Source: JBBRFH01 sp038224615 (GTDB lineage: Bacteria > Planctomycetota > Phycisphaerae > Tepidisphaerales > Tepidisphaeraceae). Taken from it: a DNA stretch of 7,028 nt. The translations under genes and the position numbers were made by a program. Positions 1-5,566 of the stretch are shown one piece after another; position 1 is the stretch's first letter; each line of letters begins with the position of its first letter. The notes under the pieces were generated by a model. That model ran no database searches and was not told the DNA's origin. It was given only the letters and a program-made list of their open reading frames with translations. The stretch lies in NCBI GenBank assembly GCA_038224615.1, contig JBBRFH010000184.1:1-7028 (forward strand). The letters run 5' to 3'.

Positions 1-28
1 CCAAGGCCTAAGGCCCAAGGCCCAAGGC
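1..28. repeat. Heptad tandem repeat downstream of HPr
   Basis: Four head-to-tail 7-bp units read CCAAGGC, CTAAGGC, CCAAGGC, CCAAGGC on the plus strand (GCCTTGG on the HPr coding strand). Only one base differs among the units. The array starts at or before the window edge, so its true length is unknown. It lies about 10 bp past the HPr stop codon, in the spacer to the next gene. It resembles the short heptameric tandem repeats seen in intergenic DNA of some bacteria; any function is unknown. Confidence 0.75.
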
Positions 29-38
29 CTTTCCTGCC

Positions 39-323
39 TTAATCCTCTTCGCCAAACTTGTCCTCGACAAGCCTGGCCAGTTGTTCTACCGCCGGTCCGG
101 CATCGTCGCCTTCGGCTTCAATGCGGAGCGGGGTTCCTTGAATCGCCTCGAGGGTGATCATCTGCATCACGCTTTTGCCGTCCACGGTGCATCCCTCGGG
201 GCCTTCTTTGTGGACGACAATACTACTGTTGAACTGATTCGCCAGATCCACGAATTGCATCGCGGGCCGCGCGTGCAGGCCGAGTGTATTGCGAATGATG
301 ATGTCACGCGTGGCGGCGGTCAT
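39..323 (-). CDS. HPr-like phosphocarrier protein of the PTS
   Basis: This 94-residue protein has the usual HPr length. HPr is a cytoplasmic phosphocarrier that takes phosphate from enzyme I on a histidine and passes it to EIIA proteins. The active-site motif GLHARPA lies at residues 15-21 with the phosphohistidine at His17. The second conserved region, GKSVMQMITLEA (49-60), keeps the serine (Ser51) that HPr kinase modifies in other bacteria, so a regulatory site may be present; whether a kinase exists cannot be seen here. It lies downstream of an EIIA gene and an hpf gene on the same strand, without EIIB or EIIC, which suggests a regulatory rather than a sugar-uptake role. No Shine-Dalgarno sequence precedes the ATG; a heptad repeat array ends 8 nt upstream. 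An enzyme I gene may follow beyond the window edge. NPr- versus HPr-type cannot be decided. Confidence 0.93.
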   Translation of the reverse strand: MTAATRDIIIRNTLGLHARPAMQFVDLANQFNSSIVVHKEGPEGCTVDGKSVMQMITLEAIQGTPLRIEAEGDDAGPAVEQLARLVEDKFGEED

Positions 324-331
324 GGCACTAG

Positions 332-408
332 TCGATAGTTATGAGTCGATAGTTGATAGCAAAGACACGGCTTGGGCTATTGACCTATCAACCAGCGACC
401 ATCAACTC
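332..408. repeat. Inverted heptad repeat array between EIIA and HPr genes
   Basis: The 90-bp spacer is almost filled by 7-bp-phased units: TCGATAG (332), TTATGAG (339), TCGATAG (346), TTGATAG (353), then unrelated filler. In the same register follow TGACCTA (381), TCAACCA (388), GCGACCA (395) and TCAACTC (402). The two arms are complementary: GTTGATAG at 352-359 matches CTATCAAC at 385-392 exactly (8 bp, 25-nt loop). A transcript from either strand could fold here. On the HPr strand the array ends 8 nt before the start codon, where a ribosome binding site would be expected. Confidence 0.7.
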
Positions 409-413
409 TGCTT

Positions 414-881
414 TCACTTTCCCGCGTCCGCTTCGTCGAGCAGGTCGACGATCTTCTGCCTGGTGTCGCTCTGCCGAAGGAACCGGCGGAACATGTCCTT
501 CTGGAGATTGCTGAAGACGATGTTCATCGCCTGCAGATGTTGCTGCGGCTGGTTCTCCGGGCTGAGCAGGAGGAAAACGCTGTAGACCGGCTGGCTGTCC
601 AGCGCGGCAAAATCAATGCCTGCCACCGACCGTCCCACGCCCGCCGCCATCTTCGTGACCGCCGGGTGCTTGACGTGCGGAACGGCGACGCCTTTGCCGA
701 AGCCGGTCGAGCCGTTCTTCTCGCGCTTGATCAGCGCGGTGACGATCTCGTCGATCGCCGACTCGGGGACCGCGCCGCTGGCGGCCAGTTTTGCGACGAG
801 TTCCTTGATGGCGTCGTCGCGCGTGGCGGCTTTCAGCTCGGGAATGACCGCGTCCTGTACGATGAACTCCTTCAACTTCAT
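414..881 (-). CDS. ptsN: PTS EIIA protein, fructose/nitrogen type (PtsN-like)
   Basis: This 155-residue single-domain EIIA belongs to the mannitol/fructose/Ntr class. It accepts phosphate from HPr on a histidine. The active-site stretch GFGKGVAVPHVKHPAV spans residues 60-75, with the phosphohistidine at His69. Further family signatures are IDFAALDSQPVYSVFLLLSP (about 91-110) and a C-terminal helical region ending LLDEAD. No EIIB or EIIC domain is fused or adjacent, and the hpf and HPr neighbours match the ptsN setting of Proteobacteria, so a regulatory role is inferred. I chose the ATG at 881 because the domain begins there (MKLKEFIVQDAV). A GGAGG lies 12 nt upstream (894-898), a rather long spacing. 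An in-frame ATG 39 nt further upstream exists but would add residues unlike the family. The gene symbol rests on context and could be fruA-like instead. Confidence 0.9.
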   Translation of the reverse strand: MKLKEFIVQDAVIPELKAATRDDAIKELVAKLAASGAVPESAIDEIVTALIKREKNGSTGFGKGVAVPHVKHPAVTKMAAGVGRSVAGIDFAALDSQPVYSVFLLLSPENQPQQHLQAMNIVFSNLQKDMFRRFLRQSDTRQKIVDLLDEADAGK

Positions 882-911
882 GGCTTTTACTAACCTCCAC
901 ATCGCCCGCGT

Positions 912-935
912 GCGGCCCACCTGGTGTGCGGCCGC
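912..935. other. Hairpin in the hpf-EIIA spacer
   Basis: GCGGCC at 912-917 pairs with GGCCGC at 930-935, and CAC 918-920 can stack on GTG 924-926. This makes a GC-rich stem in the 105-bp spacer, about 30 nt before the EIIA start codon on its coding strand. No T-run follows on either side, so it is not a classic terminator. It may be chance in such GC-rich DNA. Confidence 0.3.
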
Positions 936-986
936 GAAATTGCGACCTCACCTCTGGACGGGCCCGCCTGCGCGGAGCGGTCTTGT

Positions 987-1313
987 TTACGTGTGACGAA
1001 TGGTCGCGCCGCCGTCTGCGTGCTTGGGATTGCGCAACGCCTTCTTGTGCTCGCTGACCTGACGCTCGAGTTTGTCGACGCATTCATTGACGCACGCGTA
1101 CGCGTCTTCGTTGGTGTGATGCGCGATGAATTCCTTTTTGTGCTCGGCGTTGACGATGATTTCGACGCCGATCCCATCCTTGTTCTTGTCGATTATGACT
1201 TCGATCTCCTGGATGCGGTCAAAATAGGTCAGTAACTTCTGGGCCTTCTTCTCCGCGTGTTCCCGCAGAGCCTGGCTCAGATCCATGTGACGGCTGGAGA
1301 CAACAACATTCAC
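987..1313 (-). CDS. hpf: Ribosome hibernation-promoting factor, short form
   Basis: The product is a 108-residue member of the HPF/YfiA (RaiA) family. Such proteins bind the small ribosomal subunit in the tRNA and mRNA channel and help ribosomes enter an inactive state when growth stops. The family pattern is visible: MNVVVSSRHMDLSQALREHAE at the start, KAQKLLTYFDRIQEIEVIIDKN (23-44), a beta strand VEIIVNAEHKKEFIAHH (50-66) and the helix DAYACVNECVDKLERQVSEHKKAL (70-93). The C-terminal dimerisation domain of long HPFs is missing, so it is expected to act like the short enterobacterial form. The start is a GTG at 1313, set by AAGGAG six nt upstream; a longer reading with ATG at 1385 would add a non-family leader. 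It precedes the EIIA gene on the same strand, as in the rpoN-hpf-ptsN cluster. Confidence 0.93.
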   Translation of the reverse strand: MNVVVSSRHMDLSQALREHAEKKAQKLLTYFDRIQEIEVIIDKNKDGIGVEIIVNAEHKKEFIAHHTNEDAYACVNECVDKLERQVSEHKKALRNPKHADGGATIRHT

Positions 1314-1319
1314 GAGATA

Positions 1320-1325
1320 CTCCTT
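1320..1325 (-). promoter_or_regulatory. Ribosome binding site deciding the hpf GTG start
   Basis: AAGGAG on the minus strand lies 6 nt before a GTG codon. The protein read from that codon (MNVVVSSRHMD) begins exactly where HPF proteins usually begin, so this site argues against the upstream ATG. Confidence 0.8.
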
Positions 1326-1360
1326 TTTACTTCGCTTCGGATCCTCTGATCGCCGGTCCC

Positions 1361-1375
1361 ATTGTAGCGGACAAT
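1361..1375 (-). promoter_or_regulatory. Candidate hpf promoter -10 box inside an inverted repeat
   Basis: On the minus strand TACAAT (1361-1366) matches the -10 consensus at five of six positions and lies about 47 nt before the hpf start. No good -35 is seen at 17-19 nt. The box is part of a perfect dyad, ATTGT-N5-ACAAT (1361-1365 and 1371-1375), which could be an operator. Both are short signals; the promoter is suggested, not shown. Confidence 0.35.
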
Positions 1376-1395
1376 CGGCCGGCAAGCGAAAAGAC

Positions 1396-2157
1396 CTAGA
1401 CAGACTTCTGTTCGATTTCGGCGACGGCGGTCAGCACGCCGCCGCTGACGAGCATCCGCATGGCCTCTTCGACCTTCAACGGCAACTCAATCACCTGCGC
1501 CCGCGGCACAACGACCACATAGCCGCTGAATGCCGTCGGACTGCTCGGAATGAAGACCGTCACCATCTCCTGACCCGTCGCTTCAGTCAGCGGGGGAAGG
1601 CCTTGTCCGGTCACCAGCCCGATCGACCAGATGTCGTTCGCATGCGGCTTGCAGGCCACGACTCGGCTCTGGTTGAACGTCGCGCCGCGTTCGGCGAGCA
1701 CGAAGTCGGTGATCTGCTTAACCGCCGGGTATATCGCCCGGACGATCGGCAGACGCATCACCAGCGACTCGCCGAGTAAAAGAAATGTTCTCCCGATCAA
1801 ATTCCCGACCAGGAGCCCCACCGAGTACACGAGCAGCACGGCCAACGACACGCCGACCAGTTGCGCCCACCACTTCCATTCCAGCGACGCCGAATCGGAC
1901 TCCGACCGCACAGAATCGACCGAATCGCTCGGCTTCATCCACTGCCGCTTGATCTTGCCCCACTGAGCGCTCTCGCCCTCGATCTGGTACTGCACGTTCT
2001 GCACTGCCCAGACGAGGTGCCGGCCAAGCTGGTCCCACAGAAAATTCCAGGCCCAGACGATCAAGTACAACGTGATGAGCGTCGGAAGCAGCGTTTTGAG
2101 CCCGCGGACGAAAAACGTCCGCGACTGTCGCTGTTTCGGAGTCTCGTCGATCGCCAT
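1396..2157 (-). CDS. DUF502 family membrane protein
   Basis: This protein of about 253 residues belongs to the DUF502 family, which includes plant LCV/COV-like membrane proteins; its biochemical function is not established. Two hydrophobic segments are visible: residues 20-40 (LKTLLPTLITLYLIVWAW) and 97-121 (WAQLVGVSLAVLLVYSVGLL). Between them is a polar stretch with many Ser, Asp and Glu (about 77-93). After the second segment come the family signatures RLPIVRAIYPAVKQITDFVL (135-154), IWSIGLVTGQ (176-185), VFIPSSPTAFSGYVVVVPRAQVIEL (201-225) and a C-terminal MLVSGG (235-240). The start is uncertain: ATG at 2157 gives the family-like start, while ATG at 2190 would add 11 residues; neither has a clear ribosome binding site. 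A 192-bp spacer without recognisable genes separates it from the transporter upstream. The spacer holds only a small hairpin (TGCGT/ACGCA, 2262-2275). Confidence 0.9.
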   Translation of the reverse strand: MAIDETPKQRQSRTFFVRGLKTLLPTLITLYLIVWAWNFLWDQLGRHLVWAVQNVQYQIEGESAQWGKIKRQWMKPSDSVDSVRSESDSASLEWKWWAQLVGVSLAVLLVYSVGLLVGNLIGRTFLLLGESLVMRLPIVRAIYPAVKQITDFVLAERGATFNQSRVVACKPHANDIWSIGLVTGQGLPPLTEATGQEMVTVFIPSSPTAFSGYVVVVPRAQVIELPLKVEEAMRMLVSGGVLTAVAEIEQKSV

Positions 2158-2349
2158 GTTGGGACCGGGCACCTGTTCCACGGCAAGCATTGGGCTGATA
2201 AAGCCAATCCGCGCCGGACGGGCGGAACGCGCCTGACCTGAAACCGCGAGAATAGCCGAGATGCGTCAAAACGCAATGCGGCGGAACGGAATCGAAGAAG
2301 GCGACGGCATGGGTGGCGGCGTCTCCATCGATTTGGTCGTGTCGCACGG

Positions 2350-3723
2350 TTACGCAGCGGCGATCGTCTGGATCAGCAGATACGCGTTCAGTCCGCCGAT
2401 GATGATCGCGACGGTCCAGGCGACAATCCGCAGCCCCAGTGAATTTACGAAGCGGCCCATCTTGGCCTTTTCCGACGTGAACCTCACCAGCGGGAAGACC
2501 GCGAACGACAATTGCAGCGACAAGATGACCTGGCTGAGAATCAGCAGTTTGGTCACGCCGGTCGCGCCGTACATCCCCGCAATGATGGCTGCGGGAACGA
2601 TCGCGATGAGGCGCGTGATCAGCCGGCGCAGCCACGGCGCCAGCCGAAGGTTGAGGAAGCCTTCCATGACGATCTGCCCGGCGAGCGTGCCGGTGAGGGT
2701 CGAATTCTGCCCACTTGCCAGCAGCGCGACGGCGAACAGCGTGCTCGCCATCGAAGCGCCGAGAACCGGCGTCAACAGCGTGTGCGCTTCCTCGATGCTC
2801 GCGACGCCCGAGTGCTCCGTCCCGTGAAACGCAGCGGCGGCGAGGATCAGGATCGCGGCGTTGATGAAGAACGCGAACAGCAACGCGACCGTCGAATCGA
2901 TCGTGGCATACTTGATCGCCATCGACTTGCCTTCGTCGTTGCGCTCGTAGTTTCGGGTCTGCACGATGCTGCTGTGCAGATAGAGATTGTGCGGCATTAC
3001 GGTTGCGCCCAGGATGCCGATCGCGATGTAGAGCATCTGCGGGTTGAACACGATTTGCGGCGTTGGTACGAGGCCCTTGGCGATGCCGAACCAGTCGGGG
3101 TGCGAGACGACCATCTGGTAGGCAAAGCACCCGCCGATCGTTACCACCAGCACGGCGACGAGCGCCTCGACGTAGCGAAAGCCCTTGTTCTGTAGGAACA
3201 GGATGATCAGCACGTCGACGGCGGTGATGATCACGCCATAGACCAGATCGATCCCGAACAGCAGATTGAGCGCGATCGCCGACCCAATGACCTCCGCCAG
3301 ATCGCACGCGGCGATTGCCAGCTCGCACAGCACCCAGAGGCTCATCGCGACCGGCTTGGAATAGTGGTCGCGGCAAGCTTGCGCCAGATCGCGGCCGGTG
3401 ACGACGCCAAGTTTGAGCGACAAGTGCTGAAGCAGGATCGCCATCAGGTTGGAGATCAGGATCACCGACAGCAGCGTGTAGCCAAACTGCGCCCCGCCGG
3501 CGAGATCGGTGGCCCAGTTCCCGGGGTCCATGTACCCGACGGAAATCATCAATCCCGGGCCGGTAAACGCCAGCAGCTTGCGCCACACTCCGCCGGTGGT
3601 CGGCACGTTGATGGACGCGTTTACCTCCGGCAGTGAAAGGTGCGCCGACCGGCGCCGCCAACCCGGCTCTTCGTCGCACTTCAGATTTTTGAGTTCATTG
3701 ACGGCGGAATCCAAGGTCGTCAT
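2350..3723 (-). CDS. mntH: Nramp-family divalent metal transporter (MntH-like)
   Basis: This 457-residue inner-membrane protein is an Nramp family transporter, which imports Mn(II) or Fe(II) with protons. It is predicted to have about 11 membrane helices. The helix 1 motif DPGN is at 66-69 and the helix 6 motif MPHNLYLHS at 243-251. In structurally studied Nramps, the Asp and Asn of the first and the Met of the second bind the metal; all three are present (Asp66, Asn69, Met243), as is the conserved His245. The family transport signature GQNSTLTGTLAGQIVMEGF lies at 338-356. The N-terminal tail of some 45 residues before the first helix is long. Mn(II) as substrate is inferred. The start ATG overlaps the stop of a 4-codon frame, and no strong ribosome binding site is seen. 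A promoter and a palindrome lie upstream. Confidence 0.94.
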   Translation of the reverse strand: MTTLDSAVNELKNLKCDEEPGWRRRSAHLSLPEVNASINVPTTGGVWRKLLAFTGPGLMISVGYMDPGNWATDLAGGAQFGYTLLSVILISNLMAILLQHLSLKLGVVTGRDLAQACRDHYSKPVAMSLWVLCELAIAACDLAEVIGSAIALNLLFGIDLVYGVIITAVDVLIILFLQNKGFRYVEALVAVLVVTIGGCFAYQMVVSHPDWFGIAKGLVPTPQIVFNPQMLYIAIGILGATVMPHNLYLHSSIVQTRNYERNDEGKSMAIKYATIDSTVALLFAFFINAAILILAAAAFHGTEHSGVASIEEAHTLLTPVLGASMASTLFAVALLASGQNSTLTGTLAGQIVMEGFLNLRLAPWLRRLITRLIAIVPAAIIAGMYGATGVTKLLILSQVILSLQLSFAVFPLVRFTSEKAKMGRFVNSLGLRIVAWTVAIIIGGLNAYLLIQTIAAA

Positions 3724-3734
3724 TGCTTTGCCAT
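3720..3734 (-). other. Four-codon upstream frame overlapping the transporter start
   Basis: On the minus strand ATG GCA AAG CAA TGA (Met-Ala-Lys-Gln-stop) ends in the ATGA that begins the transporter gene. The purine stretch GAAAGA is just before it, too close to be a good binding site. It could couple translation start or be chance. Confidence 0.2.
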
Positions 3735-3841
3735 GATCTTTCAGTCGTTACCGCTTACGTCTTGTTCATCGGCTCGCGGCACTGCCACAGGCACGAAAAG
3801 GGCACCTGCGCTATTTCGGTCATTCCGAGCGTGAACTTTGG

Positions 3842-3871
3842 ACTATATAGCAAATGATTTTGAATATTCAA
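3842..3871 (-). promoter_or_regulatory. Sigma70-like promoter of the metal transporter gene
   Basis: Minus-strand TTGAAT (3866-3871; four of six consensus bases) is followed after 18 nt by TATAGT (3842-3847; five of six). The region is AT-rich against a GC-rich surround. It predicts a transcript start near 3835 and a leader of about 110 nt before the ATG at 3723. I found no recognisable riboswitch in that leader. Confidence 0.5.
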
Positions 3872-3872
3872 A
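3859..3872. promoter_or_regulatory. Perfect 14-bp palindrome, candidate metal-responsive operator
   Basis: TTTGAATATTCAAA is its own reverse complement over all 14 bases and covers the -35 box of the transporter promoter. That position suits a repressor. Mn- and Fe-dependent regulators of the DtxR/MntR and Fur groups bind AT-rich dyads upstream of Nramp genes in other bacteria. The exact sequence is not one I can assign to a known regulator. Confidence 0.5.
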
Positions 3873-3984
3873 GTGCTTTCTTGTCGCATGTCACTTAGAT
3901 CGCGGCCCCTTTGATTTCTGAGGGAAAGTCCTTAGCATGCAGGCGGTGGCGAAAGAGGTGCGGAGCAGTCAAAAGGGTTGTGCG

Positions 3985-4353
3985 ATGGACCAGATAGTGG
4001 ATCGGACCGACCTGTTGCAGCGTTGCATGAACGATCAGGCGTTCGTAACGCAGATGCTAGAGGTCTTTCGGGAGTACGCCCCCAAGACGCTCAAGCTCCT
4101 TCATGACGCGGTTACCGCGGGCGATTGGACGGCCGCCCGGCGTCACGCGCACACGCTCAAGGGATCGGCCGCCAACATCTCGGCCGGTGCCCTCAAAACC
4201 CGAGCGCAGGAGACAGAAAAGGCGATTGATTCAGGATTTACGGAAGACGCCGCCCACCTGCTCGCCGCGGTCGATGCGGCGATGAACGAATGCCTTAAGG
4301 CGGTCGACCGAATCCTCGCCGATCCCGGCTCACTGAAACAAGACGCCTGCTAA
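3985..4353 (+). CDS. Stand-alone HPt phosphotransfer protein
   Basis: This cytoplasmic protein of 122 residues is made only of a histidine phosphotransfer (HPt) domain. Such proteins relay phosphate between a hybrid sensor kinase and a response regulator. The signature RHAHTLKGSAANISA lies at residues 53-67; His56, in HTLKGS, is the expected phosphorylation site, followed by Lys59 and Gly60. The rest is the helical bundle: LLQRCMNDQAFVTQMLEVFREYAP at 10-33, and a C-terminal helix around 95-115. The start at 3985 is favoured by AAGGG seven nt upstream and by the fit to the domain. ATG at 3937 would add 16 residues (MQAVAKEVRSS...) and cannot be excluded. No kinase or regulator gene is adjacent, so its partners are unknown. 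It is unrelated to HPr despite the similar name. It diverges from the transporter gene and converges on the OsmC gene. Confidence 0.9.
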   Translation: MDQIVDRTDLLQRCMNDQAFVTQMLEVFREYAPKTLKLLHDAVTAGDWTAARRHAHTLKGSAANISAGALKTRAQETEKAIDSGFTEDAAHLLAAVDAAMNECLKAVDRILADPGSLKQDAC

Positions 4354-4372
4354 TCGTGTCCTGACGCAGTTG

Positions 4373-4422
4373 GAGCGGATTTCAAAACGATCGTGTCGGA
4401 ACCGCGCGATTGAAACCGGCTC
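4373..4422. repeat. Imperfect inverted repeat between convergent genes
   Basis: GAGCGGATTTCA (4373-4384) and TGAAACCGGCTC (4411-4422) are complementary at 10 of 12 positions, with a 26-nt loop that includes CGATCG. The pair fills the 68-bp gap between the HPt and OsmC genes and touches the OsmC stop codon. It could be a two-way terminator, though no T-run follows, or a copy of a dispersed palindromic element. Confidence 0.4.
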
Positions 4423-4832
4423 TAATCAGCCCAGTTGAAGATCGTCACGACCTCAATATCTGGATGCAAACTGCGCTGGACTGGGCAGGTGTGGGCGGCG
4501 TTCTGGAGCTTGATGCGTTGCTCGGCCGTCACCAGGACAGGCACGTCGAAGGTCACCGTCAGCTTCGCAACCCGGCGCGGCGGCGTGGGGGTCATTTCCT
4601 TGGTGACGCGCACCCTCGAGCCCTCGAGTGCAATCTGCTCGCGCCGAGCCACCATCCCCATAATCGTGAGCATGCAGGTGCCCAGCGCGGTCGCGAGCAG
4701 GTCGGTCGGTGAAAACGCCTCGCCGCGACCTTGGTTGTCTTTGGGCGCGTCGGTCTCGAGCACATTTCCACTCGGGCCATGGGTGGCCCGGGTATGCAGG
4801 TCGCCGTCGTAGAAAATATCGATGTGAACCAC
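4422..4832 (-). CDS. OsmC-family peroxiredoxin-like protein
   Basis: This 136-residue cytoplasmic protein belongs to the OsmC/Ohr family. Members reduce organic hydroperoxides with a pair of cysteines, though the roles of many subgroups are not known. Both cysteines are present: Cys53 in LGTCMLTIMGMVARRE and Cys116 in HTCPVQRSLHPDIEV. The loop GEAFSPTDLLATALGTC (38-53) is typical. The sequence is closer to the YhfA-like subgroup (CMLTIMG, CPVQRSLHP) than to Ohr. The start is GTG at 4832, set by AGGAG five nt upstream and by the family-like beginning (MVHIDIFYDGDL); an ATG at 4910 would add an unrelated 26-residue leader. No operon partner is seen. A role in thiol-based detoxification is inferred. 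Confidence 0.92.
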   Translation of the reverse strand: MVHIDIFYDGDLHTRATHGPSGNVLETDAPKDNQGRGEAFSPTDLLATALGTCMLTIMGMVARREQIALEGSRVRVTKEMTPTPPRRVAKLTVTFDVPVLVTAEQRIKLQNAAHTCPVQRSLHPDIEVVTIFNWAD

Positions 4833-4837
4833 GCTAA

Positions 4838-4842
4838 CTCCT
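4838..4842 (-). promoter_or_regulatory. Ribosome binding site deciding the OsmC GTG start
   Basis: AGGAG on the minus strand stands 5 nt before GTG at 4832. Together with the family-like N-terminus this favours GTG over the ATG 78 nt upstream. Confidence 0.75.
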
Positions 4843-5448
4843 GTTATAGTGCGGCAATGGGTCGCGGCGCAAATGCTGCGCCATGTTGCGAACGAAATAC
4901 CGCTTGGCAATTTGGGCTAACGGTCGGATAGACTGTCTGTCGTTCTTGGTGCGTCCCGTGATTCTACCGCAAGTCGACGCGGCGGAAACCAGGGACTCGG
5001 CCAGGAACCAGCTGAGCAGGCACCGACGACGACGGTGGCCTCGCGCGGACGACACAGGAATTGACCCGTGACGTCCCTGTTCTCTGAAGGATCTGACGAG
5101 CACCGCTGCACAATCCGGTCCCCCCACTGCTGAACGAGGCGCGTCCTCCGCGCTTCGTGCCCCGGTGTGGTGGCCTCGGAATGACCGCAGAGGATGGCGA
5201 TCCATCGCGTGGGTGGCTCGCCCGAAAAAAAAATGTTCGTCCTCACAACGATGGTCCGCAGACGTCGGATTTGCCCGAATGCGGACGGTTATCGGCTCGC
5301 CAGTGAAGCGAACATGAATAATAATTCGTGTTTGCGGGAAAATCCGCTTGCTCCAAGGACGCGGTTCAGGCAAAACAGACTAGCGAGTGAACGAACCCGA
5401 CGATCGCGGGTGGCGTAGGAATGCAGGGGAACAGGCGCTTGGAGTTGA

Positions 5449-5475
5449 GCAGACGGGTGTGCATCACCCGCCTGC
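5449..5475. other. Strong hairpin in the leader of the LEPR/RTX gene
   Basis: GCAG-A-CGGGTG, a loop of TGCAT, then CACCCG-C-CTGC form a 10-bp stem with one 1x1 mismatch. It lies about 90 nt before the ATG at 5567. CTGC at 5472-5475 can alternatively pair with GCAG at 5483-5486. No T-run follows, so a terminator is unlikely; a structured 5' leader is possible. Confidence 0.45.
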
Positions 5476-5566
5476 AGATGTAGCAGTAAACGCAACTTTG
5501 AACCCCAATACCGGCTCCCCGCTTCGCCCTCCGATGCGGACGCCAGGGTTCGGAAGGACACCACTG

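Larger units (their letters stand above)
4833..5566. other. Long intergenic region without a recognisable gene
   Basis: About 730 bp lie between the divergent OsmC and LEPR/RTX genes. Reading frames exist on both strands (for example 4834-5373 minus), but their products are rich in Arg, His and Ser and match no family I know. I see no tRNA, 6S, SRP or other known RNA. The region holds several hairpins: AGGCGCG/CGCGCTT at 5137-5155 (one G-T pair), GATGG/CCATC at 5193-5206, and a stronger one at 5449-5475. It also holds a run of nine A at 5225-5233. It presumably carries the promoters of both flanking genes, but none is clear. A small RNA or a decayed gene is possible. Confidence 0.6.

Noticed and set aside
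1718..3679. Very long minus-strand reading frame (653 codons)
   Set aside because: It runs in another frame across the Nramp and DUF502 genes, is full of Arg and Gly, and matches no family. It is a by-product of GC-rich codon use.
3724..3835. Mn riboswitch (yybP-ykoY type) in the transporter leader
   Set aside because: I could not find the conserved loop sequences of that class; only small local stems are visible.
4843..4848. TATAAC as a -10 box for the OsmC gene
   Set aside because: It abuts the ribosome binding site, so a transcript from it would lack that site, and no fair -35 is found.
5211..5233. Hairpin GGGTG/CGCCC next to nine A as a terminator
   Set aside because: On the plus strand the run is A, not T; on the minus strand the T-run precedes the hairpin. 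Neither order gives an intrinsic terminator.
4834..5373. Minus-strand frame of 179 codons ending just before the OsmC gene
   Set aside because: Composition is Arg/His/Ser-heavy with no motif, and the start has no support. I treat the region as non-coding.
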